Shown here: positions 1-11,955 of the stretch, one piece after another
How positions within the stretch are numbered: the stretch's first letter is position 1
Layout of the letters: each line of letters opens with the position of its first letter
Assembly: GCA_015680685.1 (NCBI GenBank)
Contig: MNCI01027497.1
Location: 107,596-171,595 of the forward strand
Reading direction: 5' to 3'
Length of the DNA: 64,000 nt
Source of the DNA: Gnetum montanum
Taxonomy: Eukaryota; Streptophyta; Gnetopsida; Gnetales; Gnetaceae
Made by a program: the position numbers and the translations under genes
Notes under the pieces: model-generated
What the model saw: only the letters and a program-made list of their open reading frames with translations
Databases searched by the model: none
Told to the model about the DNA's origin: nothing

Positions 1-510
1 GGTTTATTGATCAGAAACATTTGATCAATAGATTTCAAAGCTTGACCTTCCTTGCATCCCATCTCTGGCTTACGAGGTAGATCGAAATCCATTCTGTACT
101 CCTTGTTGAACAGTTTTCTTGTTATTTTGTGTATACTTCGCACAAGATAAGCGGAGTGTTCCATTTAGAACTTTGTATACAATATACTCAATTTTCGAGT
201 CAAAACGCAAATCTTGGAATTGCGCATTTTCTTAAATCTGATCCCTCTTGTCGTGTTGACGTTGTCGTTATTCCAATTTATCTACATTGTTTTCTACTCC
301 TTTTACGATTCATCAAATCAAATTGTTTCGCAGAATATCTATAATACTCATCAATTTACCGATTGAGTAAGTCCCTATCTGATCGACAAGACCGTTTAGG
401 GCACTAGGAATTCGTTTTCTCCAACACAGCCCTCGCACAGATCCGTGGTTAAGACTGTGTACACAGATTTTGTTGGTATTTTCCAGCTACTAACATTTTC
501 TGTCGTTACA
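1..510 (+). mobile_element. Element A 5' LTR, 3' part only
   Basis: The window opens inside this LTR. Bases 1-244 align without net gaps to 15969-16212 in the downstream LTR of the same element (constant offset 15968), with only scattered substitutions. The LTR end is placed at the CA at 509-510 because a primer-binding-site-like sequence follows a few bases later. This is probably the R/U5 end, since the TATA box of this LTR type lies upstream of the equivalent of base 1 (15740 in the 3' copy). The 5' portion is outside the window, so target-site duplication cannot be checked. Confidence 0.85.
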
Positions 511-516
511 GTTTTT

Positions 517-534
517 TGGTGCTAGAAGGAGGGC
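517..534 (+). other. Primer binding site of element A
   Basis: The sequence tggtgctagaaggagggc follows the presumed LTR end after a short T-run. It resembles the tRNA-complementary sequence I associate with Tat-clade plant Ty3 elements (possibly tRNA-Arg); the tRNA identity is from memory and not verified. Its place between LTR and gag fits minus-strand primer annealing. Confidence 0.6.
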
Positions 535-761
535 CTAGGCTCCAATCCGTATTTTACGGGTAGCCCTATTAGCGATCTATACCCGCGTCTCTAAAAATGT
601 GAACGTAATACCTCTAGGGAAGTTTACGGAAAATCATGAAGTGTAGATCGGTCACAGTAACGATTCCTTTGGAATCCTACAGGGTAGAAAGCCTAATCGC
701 GATCTTCTTTGTCCATTGCTTTTTAGATCTAGTCACTTGTCGCCATTAATCTACTTGACCA

Positions 762-3273
762 ATGGATTCTGCATACACAACCACAGCTTCCATGATTACC
801 ACTGACTCGGGTTCCACATCTGTGAATCCCATTGCCGCCACCGGACTAGCCTCTGGTGTTATAGGACCTCAAGGCCTGTCGCATCATTCATTGAGGTTAC
901 AGGGCAAAGATCCTATATTCACCGTCATGATGCCTGAGGAATATAATTTTATTTGCATCAAGATTTAGGCAAATCTTGCTCTCAGCGAGCCGAGATCGAA
1001 GCGAAAAGAAACTTTGAGCTGATTCATAGAGGGGGTCAAGATTTCACCCCTACCACTTACGAAATTATCCCCCTAACAGAACATTACCATGAAATCATAA
1101 CACAATTGGTCATGGCTAGGAGCCAGGCTACACGGTCTATTCTGGAACCTCAGAATGGGGAAGAAGAGGAAGATTAACTTGTAGCCTAGTCTGAACATTC
1201 ATACCACACTCTTAGTCCCCATATGTACATAAATCCCCTCTTTAGCCTCACGGGAGAAGCTGCCCACCTTAATCCAGCCATGACCACTCAAACTCACATT
1301 CCTGTCATCCCGCAGACCACTACGTAATCATCCATCTTGCAGGTGCAAATACTGCCCCAAAATAACATGGGGGTGATCTCATCACCGCGCGTACTTAGTA
1401 TCCCGTCGGTGGTGCCTACGTCCACCGCACCCTATTACATCCCTCAAGTGCAACCCCACGCCGTGCTTACGACCTGCTCGGTACAAAATCCGGTGCAATC
1501 CTTCCCGTTGCCACCCCCTGCAAGGCAACCCACTGTTCAGTTGCAGCAATCCGTTTAACAGCCCACGGTTGGTCAATGGATCCTGCCTATTTCACATAAT
1601 CAGTCCACGTTATACGGTGTGCAACCCTTAGCTGCACCCACTATGCATGTCTCACAATATCCTCATAATATCTACCCTGCACATCTGATGGCGGCCAATC
1701 CCTCTGCTCAACTCGGTGGGTGGTGGCTTCCACAGGTTTCTCCGTCTGCAAGAATAGCCCCCGTAGCACCGCCCGTCACCCAAACTATCACGCAATTCCC
1801 ATTGCCTGGTGTAGCCCTTTCAGGTCAACCCCCTGCTCCTCCTGCACAGACATCTTCATCAATAGGTTTAGATCAAGCTTTCTTACTTATTCAGACCCTC
1901 ACTGAGGAGGTTAGAGGCCTTAAGGCCATTGGCTCTAACACTATACAAATCATGGATTTCTATCAGGATGATCCCATTAGTCCAACAGTCCCCATGCTAT
2001 CATTGCCCCTGGGGATGTCCTTAACCCATTTCACTAAATATAATGGGGAGGGAGATCCTAACGCTCACCTGGTTACCTTTAGATCTGAATCCTTGTTGTT
2101 ACAACAATGGCCTCACACAATCATCTGTGTCTTTGCAATGTCTCTGGCAGGGAAAGCTTTGGATTGGTATCGAGCCCTCCCTCGCTCTTCCATCTCAACC
2201 TTGGAAGAGCTCCTGATGTAATTCGTGACTCGCTTTAAATACAACCTAAAGCCGGAGGTCATATTAGATCAACTTATGGGAGTGAAACAAGACTCGCTCG
2301 AACCAGTCTAAAAGTTTATACAGCGATGGAGTGCTACTTTGAATGAAATTTGTGAGCCAATCGCGGAGGCCCATTTGCTGGCCATTTTCAAAGGAGTAGT
2401 TAACGACTTCATCAAGTCTAAGCTGTATTACCTTTCCCCTAGCTCCTTACATCAGGCCTTTGCTCAAACTAAGAGCATCTAGGATGCTGCAGAGGCCAGC
2501 AAAGACCCGACGTATGTCGCCTATAAAAACGCTAACAAAAAGGGCAAGGATAAAGGTAAAACAACAATAATGATGGTAGCTACGCTGGCTAAACGCACTA
2601 AGAACAAGAACAAGAAGGCACCTACGGTGTCTTCTGAAACCACAGCTAGTGCGACCAGCACCAGCCAAGACACATCTGCCGCTGAAAAGGTCCCCCCCAG
2701 CCAAAACCAAACTTTGAGCGTAAAGATTGCTCGAAGTATACAGCCCTGCCTGTAAAACATTCGGAACTGTTAAAACAACTATTAGGGGCAGGATACATTC
2801 AGACTAAGAAGGTATCTAAAGAAGCTTTGAAGTGTCACAGGTATCATTGTGAACTGCTGAAGAATCCTTCTTTAGCCCTACCTGACGAACCACCAGTTCC
2901 GAGGTCTTTCAGGCTGGACCATTTCTATGACTACCACCAGTTATGTGGTCACAACACAGATTACTACTGGGCATTGAAAGACAACATTCAACGCATGATC
3001 GATGATGGTTCTCTGAAACTAGATAGCATTAGTCCAACGCATCCCAAAAACCAGGCGTTGCACGTGTACAAGGACCTGTTAAATGCAAATAACACACCGT
3101 ACACAATCAACGTGGTAAGTACGGACGGTGAGAGGAAGGTACCACCCAAACAACCTTTTATTTTATGGGTGCCTACTAGTTCATTGCGGGGGATAGGCTT
3201 TTTATCGGTAGCCAGTGGTGTCTCGAGGCCGCCCTTTGTCATTCGGGTGCCTTCTCCAGATTTAACTTAGCCT
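762..3273 (+). pseudogene. gag: Tat-like gag, element A (decayed)
   Basis: Structural Gag polyprotein that would form the retrotransposon particle. The likely start is the ATG at 762; the first part runs to 1177 with one frame change. A Pro/Gln/Thr-rich stretch follows (1260-1860), then the capsid-like retrotransposon-gag domain at about 1950-2500, recognisable by TKYNGEGDPNAHL, LAGKALDWYRALP and FVTRFKYNL. A lysine-rich linker lies near 2530-2640. A zinc-knuckle-like motif C/H pattern (YHQLCGHNTDYYWALK, 2930-2980) is degenerate: its first and last Cys are Tyr, while element C keeps CDYHQRNGHGTDYC. In-frame stops occur at 2219, 2309 and 2480, and frame changes near 960 and 2750. Stops replace Gln codons that are intact in element C. 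The ORF cannot give a full protein. Confidence 0.88.
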
Positions 3274-4544
3274 CGCACTAACAGTAAAGCCACGGCCACA
3301 TTCGCGCCTACATCTAAAGTGCCCTTCATCCTCAGAGTACCAAAACCACCCACTGCCCCTTTTACGCAGGGGCAAACTCTAACCAAGGCCATCCATCGCC
3401 ATCCAATAAACAAAGGGAAGGAGACGCATCAGTCAATGCTGCTAAAAACCATACTATGCTAGGCTTCGCTAAGCCCAGGCCCTTGGCCTCTATCCCTACG
3501 TCTGCGCCTTCTGGGCAAGAAAAGGGTACAGAAACATAGCCACCTTCCCTTGGCAGGAAGAAAAACAACCCTCTGACTGATGTCATTCTGCCTCGGGAGA
3601 TTCGTCTCTTGGGATGAATGGAAGAAGATAGAGGGGACAAACAAGCCAGCCGAGAACGGGATCTCCTCGATGTGTTTACACAGGTCAAATAGGCTTTGAA
3701 ACAAAAAAATACAACGCTGAGCCTCTATGACCTGCTCATGATGTCTCAAAAACACCGTGAGGCCATGGTCCATATGCTGACATCCATACCTGTGGATGAA
3801 AGCTTACCAGCAGAGGAGGAAGCGATACACGCTGTCATGTTTCCCTCTGACGCTGAGTGACCTAAACCTACCTCGTTGACCTTTCATGATGAATCCATTA
3901 AAGATGATCCTGAGAAAGGTCAAGTGACAACTGAACCCATGTTTATCACCATCTGGGTTGGCCAATATCGGATCCGGAGGGTGCACGTGGACGACGGCAC
4001 AACTACAAATGTCATCCCTTATCCCATCATGGATAGGTTGGGTCTGGTTGACCAAATCAGTCCCACAACGACAACATGCATAAAGTCATTCAACAGAGCA
4101 TGGGTTCAAGTCAAAGGGATGGTGCGCATCGAATTTGTGGCAAGGGATCAATTCCCAACAGATGCTACATTCCTCGTTGTTGAGGAGATGTCTGGTTTCA
4201 ACTTAATTCAAGGAAGGTCCTAGTTAGCCCAACTGAGGATGGTTTCATCACCAATACACCAAGAAATACACCTACACTACGCAGGGGGGGAGGTTGTAAT
4301 ACGCAGTGACAAAATCACCCCTAGGACTATCAACAATATCGAAGAAGAACGAGGTTCAGAGATAGAAACATCCGATGATCAAACCCATCCCCGAATCCCT
4401 GAACAAACCGAAACAAATGATGACAGTCTATCCTGGGCCGACCTACCATTTCAGGATGGTGGTATGGAAGAGTCAGGCCACAAATCTCCCCACCCTTACG
4501 CATCACTAAACGTAAAGGCCATCAAGAAACAATTGCGAAGTTAG
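3274..4544 (+). pseudogene. Gag C-terminal linker and aspartic protease, element A
   Basis: Continuation of the gag-pro reading region. The linker at 3660-3860 matches element C (ALKQKNTTLSLYDL, then HMLTSIPVDESLP). The protease is best seen at 3876-4223: the active-site region reads VHVDDGTTTNVIPYP, keeping an Asp-x-Gly pattern like the DNGS/DGGS of Tat proteases, and the distal motif NLIQGRS replaces the expected LILGRP. A stop occurs just after that motif. The reading region ends at the TAG at 4542-4544 after a KAIKKQLRS tail that aligns with the end of element C gag-pro. The end of gag-pro is therefore a real shared stop, and pol is a separate reading unit. Three short P-[FY]-hydrophobic-[RKW]-VP repeats lie at about 3145-3345. 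Confidence 0.8.
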
Positions 4545-4789
4545 CGATTGATCTGAGTGGCATTTACATGAATCATCATATTTCCACTAGTTGTCCGCTT
4601 ATGCTTATCAATTTTTTTATTAGTCTTCTTTAACATATACATATGTATTTACGCTTTCTGTCTATTACGCTATTTACATTCCTCATTTCACGTCATTTAC
4701 GCTCGTTGATTGCTATTAGTCACATTAGCTCAATTACGCAAAAATACACATTATTATCGATTACACTTCCAGACTTACGCAAATCGCCC

Positions 4790-4950
4790 GCAACGGCCTT
4801 AAACTAATGGTGACCTGCAACAGCCTAAAACTAGCAAAGGCCCGTAATGGCCTAAAACTAGTGCTTGCCCACAATGGCCTAAAACTACCTTGTATCTTAC
4901 ACAAACACTACCTGGCAGCCTGCGATGGCCTTAAACTAACAATTCCATTA
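4790..4950 (+). repeat. AAACT-core minisatellite, downstream of gag-pro (A)
   Basis: About five irregular units of roughly 27 bp share the core atggcctaaaact or acggccttaaact. The array lies between the gag-pro stop and the 3' end of the antisense gene. The same core recurs at 9415, after pol at 13125-13640, and in matching places in element C. The rest of 4545-5136 is AT-rich with several ttacgc words and an AAT microsatellite at 5020-5043; no gene is seen there. Confidence 0.8.
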
Positions 4951-5136
4951 TACAGCAACGCAAACTATCCATAGTCTTTAACAATTCTGCTTATGCTTTG
5001 GATGAATAAAGACATAAAAATAAATAATAATAATAATAATAACATTTAAATTCATACAAAAGATCTTATAGCCAAGCTCGCCAACATTCATATGGCCATT
5101 GTCTAATTTCATCAATAAAACATGCGTAAATCCTAA

Positions 5137-8100
5137 TTACGCATCCCCCCTGGTGCCACTGTCACTTGTATCCCTAAGGTCTACCTCTAAGCCTAATAAA
5201 TCATCCTCAAGTGGGTCATCCCTTTTAGAAGGTATTCCTTGGTGAGGAATCTCATCTTCATGAGGACCTCGCTCTAACACCGGCTCCACAAGAGGACAGC
5301 TTTTTTCATTATGCTCATCTGCCTATACTTGCTCACCACCCTGTTCACCTTCTTCAACCACTCCTGGTACCTATATACAGTAAACACATCAGTAAAAGCC
5401 ATCATTGGATAAATTAGAAAATTTGAATTTAATAACACCCAAACTTACTCGCGATGGTCCTGCTTCCGCAGCAAAGGGGAGCTGATCTAAACTGACCCAT
5501 AGGCGCTGCATAATTTCATCTTTAGTTAATTCAGACCATACTCCATTTCCTAGAGTAGTTCCAACTTTCACCTTCCCCTTTTTCACACTAGTCCATTGAG
5601 GTGGTTCAGGGAAAAAAGTAGGGATGGTAGTCTCGCCCCCAGGAAGAGTAATCTCTCTTTCCGGAGATGCGCTTACTATCACTTGCTCCTGAAACTTCTC
5701 AAAAGCCTTGGATGCGCCAATGACGTCGAGGAATACCCTTAAGGATTGAGCTTCAATGGCAGAATCTCTATAATGCTGACAATAAGTGAGACTCTCTCGC
5801 TTATACAGATGCTTATGATCTTTTTCTTTCTTCCCCCACTCTTGCACACTTGCACAAAAATCCTTCCAGTCTTGGCTTTTCTAAGCTAACAGCTCTATTT
5901 GCATCCTCTGCTCCACCAACTCCCAACTGGTTTGCACGCTGTTCCTGACTATGGTCCAATAGCGAGAGTAATTAATAACAGTTGTATGCCAATCCTCTGC
6001 ACCTATTTCCGACACTTGCAGGAATTCGCATCGCGATTTTAAGTCTCCGACCTCTTTGACTAGAGACACAGTTTCCCTCTTTGACCTCTACAACCTTTTC
6101 CAGAGGTCTTCATTGACATTTTTACTCTCCCACAAGGAGCGAGTCAAGCGCAACTCACATTTACGCATCTCTTCATATGTTGCATGGCATGACCACCTCG
6201 TCTGATGAAGGCTCCATTGTGTCCAAGTCAATGGGTTCCGTAGGGTCCCATCGAAGGCGAGCTCCTGATAACAAACATTATCAAAACATAAATAAAACGT
6301 TACAACTATATAATAAAATAAGCGTACAATAGCAGCAACATACTAGCACTAGGATCAATGTGCTCGAGGCACTTGATCATATCATTAACAACGCCTTCCA
6401 TGAAGGTAAAATTGTCAAGAAATTCTTCCCACGCTCTACTTACAATGGCGGACGTGGATACACCTTCTTCATCTGTAGCGTAATTAAGTTAAAATTTCTA
6501 TTGACAAAATTCTTTAAAAATTCTAATATGCTAATTACCTCTCCCTGTTATGGTGGGAGGTGCGTCAACATTTTCCTCCTCTCTCTCTTCACGTACAAGG
6601 TCCTGTGCGTCGCTTATTCTAACAGCTGGGGCCTCCTCTTCCAAAATTGGGGCCCCTTCTCCACGTCGTAATACCACCGCCCCTGTTTCAAGGGTCAACC
6701 GCTCCGCAGGCCTCACTATTCATATCACATAACGCATTTAAATGATTCAAAATACACTGAATAGAGTTGCGTAATACAGTAATTGCCATAACTACATCTT
6801 TACACTTACCAGGCGGAGGTTTACTTTGCTGAACTCTAACTTGTACAGTATGGCCTGTGCCACTTGCTAGTTCCACAGGGGCCTTGGTTAGCTGAGGACA
6901 TTTATGCTGAGCTGAAGTGTCTACGATCTCCATCGCCAGGCATTTCCCTTGTGAAGCATCTCCAGTGTAAGTGGGAATCACCCTGCCTACGCTTTCAGGG
7001 CCCCGTACTCGAGACACCGCCAAATCCCTTATCGTTATAGATAGAGACTCGCCAATCCCTTCCAGGGGATCCTATCCTTGAGTAGTGCCAAAAATATGGG
7101 TAATCCAAGGTTTGGATAGCTGGTCTCGATCTTACTGTACCTACACCCCATTCCTTTGGATAACCAAAAATTTGGCAAAACACCGAAGGCAAGCTATGAA
7201 GAAGGCGAAATGCATGCTGAAACAAGACTCAAGCTTCTGATGAAGCCTGATCATTTCAGTGTGTAACCCTTCAGCAAAATAGCTTGCCCAGTCAAACTGG
7301 GTCCCTTCCTCCATAACCTTCTGCATGATACAGGTCTATTCTATGGTAAAGAACCTCCCCTGTAAGAGTGTTTTGGGGAAAGCTTGGGCCTGGAACAGGG
7401 GATAAATCATCTTGGTGATCTCTAGTTTGATCTTTTCACAAGGGATCCCCTTAGCCTCCTTCTTCGTCCCTAGCCACTCCTCCAGCTCCTTCTGACACTT
7501 GAGACTCCTCTTCACTTTTTCCTCAATGGGAAGGCCATTGGAGGGGACGCCAAAGAGGTCTGCAAATAGCTGAGCGTCAATATCAAAATTTACACATACG
7601 TGATGCACGCACATGCAAAAACGCTCAGCCCTCTTGCTGAAGGAGTTGACCAGGGTTAACATTTCACTGGCAGGGACATCAGGGGTTATGGCCAAAAATA
7701 AATGCATTAGCCTAGCTTCCCGCAGCTTGGTGACCAATGCAATTGGGGCCGCCACATGGCCGAGCCAACGTTGTGCCTCCTTGATGTCGCCATAGCGGAA
7801 GAGGAGGGTATTAGCCTCGCAGCTGGAAATTGTAAGGGTAATCTCCCGGGATTCCCTGACTGAACAATGCAAGACACATGTCGAAAACATTATTACACAA
7901 CATTCAAGATTCACGATTACATACGCAATAATAAAATATGCAGTAATTTCACCAGGTCCAAATGGCAAAGGAAATGAAGGAAGTTTCCTCTGCACGTCTG
8001 CGACTGTAAGGGGAGGGTCCAAAGTCCATTCTTCATGTAACCACCCGAGATTCTGGCAATTCTGGAAGGAATCAGCATAACGGGTGGGGTACTCATGAAT

Positions 8101-9149
8101 GTCAAAGGAAATCTGCCCCATTACACCAACGCGTATGTTGCTAGTCGAGGTAAACGCCTTTATTGCCGTCTCGATCCAAGTTAATGTATCATTATCACCT
8201 ACTAACTTGTTCTCATGGATAAAAAACCTGTATCATATGACGTATTCTTATCTTATGCTTTACAAATCTAGACAATAGACACATAATGACTATACCGCCA
8301 ACAAAAACAACTTACCCGCCCGAATAATACACTATGATGGGCCACGAAAAAAGTATTGTACGTGTGGTAATAGCTAAACTGGGCCATTTCCCATATCCAA
8401 CTTAAGCACCTCAACCCTCTGGCGCTAAGTTCACGGTCCTAGGGACGACCAGTGTCGATAGCCCTATTTGTCAAGAAAGCCAAGATTCCTTGCGTAGAAC
8501 CCACTAACAGGTGTTCCAAACTGGTGCCAGCAATATCTTCCGACAAGTGTGACCATACAATAATGTTGTAGTTATGCAGTAAAAACTGTAGAAACTCCAG
8601 CGCACCCTTTCGGAACCATATGGCCCTCCCATGCAATCGAGTCTGAGGGGGAGGAACATCAGGTACGATTGGGTTTATACAACATAAAACCCCAACTATA
8701 TCTAAGACGATTAAGATAGGTTTTAACATGATACTGTACAAAGAAAATAATAAACACATTAACGTCTAGATTCAAATTTGCATGCTTAAATTATAGAAAA
8801 TCTACAAATTACGCTTAGCTATTCATGCCGAAATCGCCTAAACCTTTGCAACAGTACAAGGTTTGTCCCTGACAATCGCGATAGACACAATCCTATTGTA
8901 TAAACCCTCATTTTAACATGAGGTCTATAGTCTAAAACTCTAATTTACGCAGATGACACTACAGGAATAAACACTATAAAAAAAGAGACATATCATTAAA
9001 AACAATGTGAATAACCAAGGGATGGCCTACCGATTCAAAGGCGTAACGTCTCTCACTTCGACCATGGCTTGCAAGGCATGCTGCAGGCTCCCTTCTACTT
9101 CATCAATCTTGGCCAATTTCATGTTCTTTCCTCTTACTTTTGGCGCCAT
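5137..9149 (-). pseudogene. Antisense spliced gene with FCP1-like domain, element A
   Basis: Multi-exon gene opposite to gag and pol. Proposed exons: 9149-9031 (ATG in AACAATGGC context), 8733-8316, 8227-7953, 7859-6810, further acidic and coiled-coil exons between 6730 and 5449, and a last acidic exon 5370-5137 ending in TAA. Introns follow GT-AG; the acceptor before 8733 has a strong pyrimidine tract. Exon 1 ends in phase 2 and joins exon 2 in frame. Exon 2 resembles plant FCP1/NLI HAD-like proteins (LIVLDIVGVL, then WFRKGALEFLQFL and IIVWSHLSE). Exon 4 (1050 bp) holds QLFADLFGVP and WASYFAEGL, resembling plant-transposon accessory proteins. The product would be a cellular or nuclear protein of unknown role. 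Stops at 7336 and 8439 and frameshifts make this copy inactive. The homologue in element C shares the structure. The functional assignment is by pattern only. Confidence 0.72.
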
Positions 9150-9290
9150 TGTTGCAGTTCTAATTCACACTTGCACACTTTCACGCCTTTATGACTAACA
9201 TGCTGTAATCTTTCGCTCTTCCTCCTTCTCTCTGTAATAGCTGAGAATTCAAATTCACAATAACCAACAGCCTATTTTCAATAGGGACTA

Positions 9291-9300
9291 CCTATTTATA
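9291..9300 (-). promoter_or_regulatory. TATA box of the antisense gene (A)
   Basis: On the minus strand this reads TATAAATAGG, a good plant TATA box, about 140 bases upstream of the antisense ATG at 9149. Element C has a TATA box in the corresponding place, which supports a dedicated promoter. The rest of 9150-9590 shows no gene; a single AAACT-core unit lies at 9418-9442. Confidence 0.6.
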
Positions 9301-9593
9301 TGAAAAATTAACTGACTTGACACCTGATTTCAGCAAGACTTGCCCAAATGCTGGTGTCAGTATGAGCTGGAACCTGAAAATCAAGCCATTAATTGCGACA
9401 AATATCGCATGCATTACAGTCCGAAATGACCTTAAACTACTATATTTTATCTCCTCATAATCAGGTTGCATTAATTACAGACTGTTTACGAAATTTAAAA
9501 TTCATTTAGCTTTACGCTCAGTAACGTCACATCACATCCTTTAGACTAAACCAAGTGTTATTCGTTAAATACTTATCGCATCAAAATTAGCAT

Positions 9594-9628
9594 CTTTCTA
9601 ATTACTTTCGTATTTGATGATTTTGCAG
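9594..9628 (+). other. Putative 3' splice site before pol (A)
   Basis: Sequence ending in ttttgcag at 9621-9628, with a branch-point-like ctaat at 9598-9602 and a pyrimidine-rich tract. The first pol residues start just after it. Element C has an AG acceptor at the aligned position (28673). Ogre-type Tat elements are known to splice an intron before RT. The matching donor was not identified. Confidence 0.45.
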
Positions 9629-10800
9629 GACAATTGACAAATGGATGAAAATTTATCTACGCTCCTAGTTTTAATAGGCCCATACAAGAGAGTAGTTAGA
9701 CAATTCGATTTTACACTAGTAGAAACTAACCCTTTCCTCGATGACGTAACCATAGCCACGTCGGAAACGTCTCCAGAATGGCCAGAACAATCGACATGCA
9801 TGCTAGACCTGGAGGCTGGAGACATAACTGAAGACCTCCTCAGCGAGGTTTCTGCCATTACACATAGAGGTGAGTCCAAAACTCTTAAGGTTAGTTCTCT
9901 ACTAGACCAGAAAACGCATGACACTATAAAACAGGTCCTCCAGGACAACGTCATAGTATTTGCATGGTCATACGAAGACATGCTGGGATTAGATCCAAGG
10001 TTAATTCAACATAACATAATCTTAGACCCGCATATCAAAGCAATTAACCAAAAAGCATAAAAAATCAAACCAGAGATCACACTAGCAGTGCGTGATGAGA
10101 TCACCAAACTGTATCAGGCTGGTTTCATCTGCGCAGTCGATTACTCGGATTGGGTATCTAACATTGTAGTTGTCCCAAAGAAGACCAGAAGCATACACAT
10201 CTGTATAGACTTCTGAGATTTAAACAAGGCCACAATCAAGGATAACTTCCCACTACCGAGTATTAACCAACTAGTCAATACAACAGCTGGGCATGCGCTT
10301 CTATCCTTCATGGATGGCTTTTCAGGCTATAATCAGATTCGCATCAACCTAGAACATCAATTGACCACAACGTTCATGATGCCCTAAGGCACCTTTTGCT
10401 ATACCATGATGCCTTTTAGCTTGAAAAATGCCAGTGCGATGTATCAACAGGCTATGACATACATCTTTAGATATTACCTCCTAGGAAGACTGAATGATTA
10501 TGTTGATGATATAGCTGTCAAGTCTATGAAATCAGAAGATCATTCAGAGGACCTAGAGTTAGTACTCAAAAGATGTTCCAAATACGACCTCCGGCTCAAC
10601 CCAAAGAAGTGCGTATTTAGAGTCAAAACCGGACGCATGCTGGGGTTTGTGGTTTCAGAAACTGGCATACGAGTAGACCCTGATAAGGTCAAAGCCATTG
10701 TCGAGTTAATGCCTCCCACAGATCTTAAGCAATTACGCAGGTTACAAGGACGATTACAGTTTATCAGGCGGTTCATCTCGAGAATAAACTACACCCTATG
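9629..10800 (+). pseudogene. pol: Pol N-terminus and reverse transcriptase, element A
   Basis: RNA-dependent DNA polymerase part of Pol. The N-terminal linker (9641-10060) includes FAWSYEDMLGLDP and QHNIILDP, typical of plant Tat/Athila elements. RT motifs then appear in order: TKLYQAGFI, SDWVSNIVVVPKK, FMDGFSGYNQI (first catalytic Asp), MMPFSLKNA, DYVDDIAVKS (YVDD catalytic pair) and LNPKKCVF. The catalytic aspartates remain, but stops at about 10058, 10214 (Arg codon in element C) and 10385 (Trp codon in C), and a frame change near 10790, break it. The sense strand is shared with the antisense gene promoter just upstream. Confidence 0.93.
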
Positions 10801-11955
10801 CAGCATCTCCTTAAGAAAGGTCTTGATTTCGAGTGGACAGACGATTGCCAGCGTGCGTTTGACAACCTAAAACAGGAACTCCAACACTTGCCAATGGTAT
10901 TCCCGCCACAAAGGGATCAACCATTTTACATCTACCTCACAACTTTAGACGTAGCCTTAGCTGCATTACTCTGTCAAAAGAGGGATGATGGGTCAGAAGT
11001 ACCCATCTACTACTTGAGTCATGCTCTATGTGCATATGAAACGAGGTACAACGAAGTAGAGCATAACTGCTTAGTGCTAGTATTTACGCTCAAGAAGTGT
11101 AGACATTATCTTTTTCGTAGCCAAGTTAACATCATCTGTAAAAATAACATCCTTAGGGCCATTACGCATAATCTATACGAAAGTAGTAAAATAGCTCGTT
11201 GGAAAACTATCACGGCAGAATTCGATCTGCATTACGTTGGTCAATCTTCTACGAAAGGCCAAGCGATAGCTGACTAATTAATAACATTGCCTATTGATAG
11301 TCAAGCAACTATAGAGCCTGAGTTTCTAGATGAACATGTACATAGCTTAAGCCCTGTCCTAACAGGCCCCGAAGCAATGTTATATTTCGACGGAGCTTCA
11401 ACCGTTAGAGGCGGCAATGCCGCCACAGTTATTACGCTATCACCTGAGGATGTGCATCTTCACGCTTATCACTTGACCTTTCTTAGTACGAACAATGTGG
11501 CAGAGTACGAGGGGCTCCTCAGGGGATTACTAATTGCCAGAGAACTTGATGTTCGACACTTGGCAATTAGGGGTGATTCGATGCTCATTATAAATCAAAT
11601 CATAGGAGTATACGCCTACAAGGCTACACATTTATAGCCCTACTACGACATGGCTAAAGATATTCTGAAGCAATTCATGACCATCGATGCCCAACACGTG
11701 CCACGAAATGATAACACATTGGCCGATGCACTAGCTACATTGGCTTTAAACGTGCCATCACATCTGTTCAACACTTGTCCTGCTTTAATAATGGATTGTA
11801 CAGGTCCTATCATTCAGGCAACTCAAATATCTTCACTGCTTGAGGATAGCACACCAGAGTGGTATGACAACATTAAGACTTACCTCTTACATGGCGAACC
11901 ACCACACGAGTTAACATGCGCACAGAAAGATGCTATTCGCAAGCGAGCTAGGTAG
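10798..11955 (+). pseudogene. pol: RNase H and second archaeal-type RNase H, element A
   Basis: Two RNase H domains in tandem, the hallmark of the Tat clade. The first (10798-11277) reads FYIYLTTLDVALAALLCQ, VPIYYLSHAL, YNEVEH and LKKCRHYLF. The second (about 11370-11760) is the extra domain: YFDGAS (D), EYEGLL (E), RGDSML (D) and NTLADALATLAL (D) keep all four catalytic acidic residues in separate open segments. Stops at 11275 (CAA in element C) and 11635 (CAA in C) interrupt the frame. The second domain is thought to be the active RNase H in this clade, while the first is degenerate. Confidence 0.92.

Noticed and set aside
3362-3773. Minus-strand open frames of 104-108 codons opposite gag-pro of A
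   Set aside because: No domain, not conserved in C, and they overlap the gag-pro linker that is conserved.
7613-7795. Plus-strand open frame within 7600-7800
   Set aside because: Shadow of antisense exon 4.
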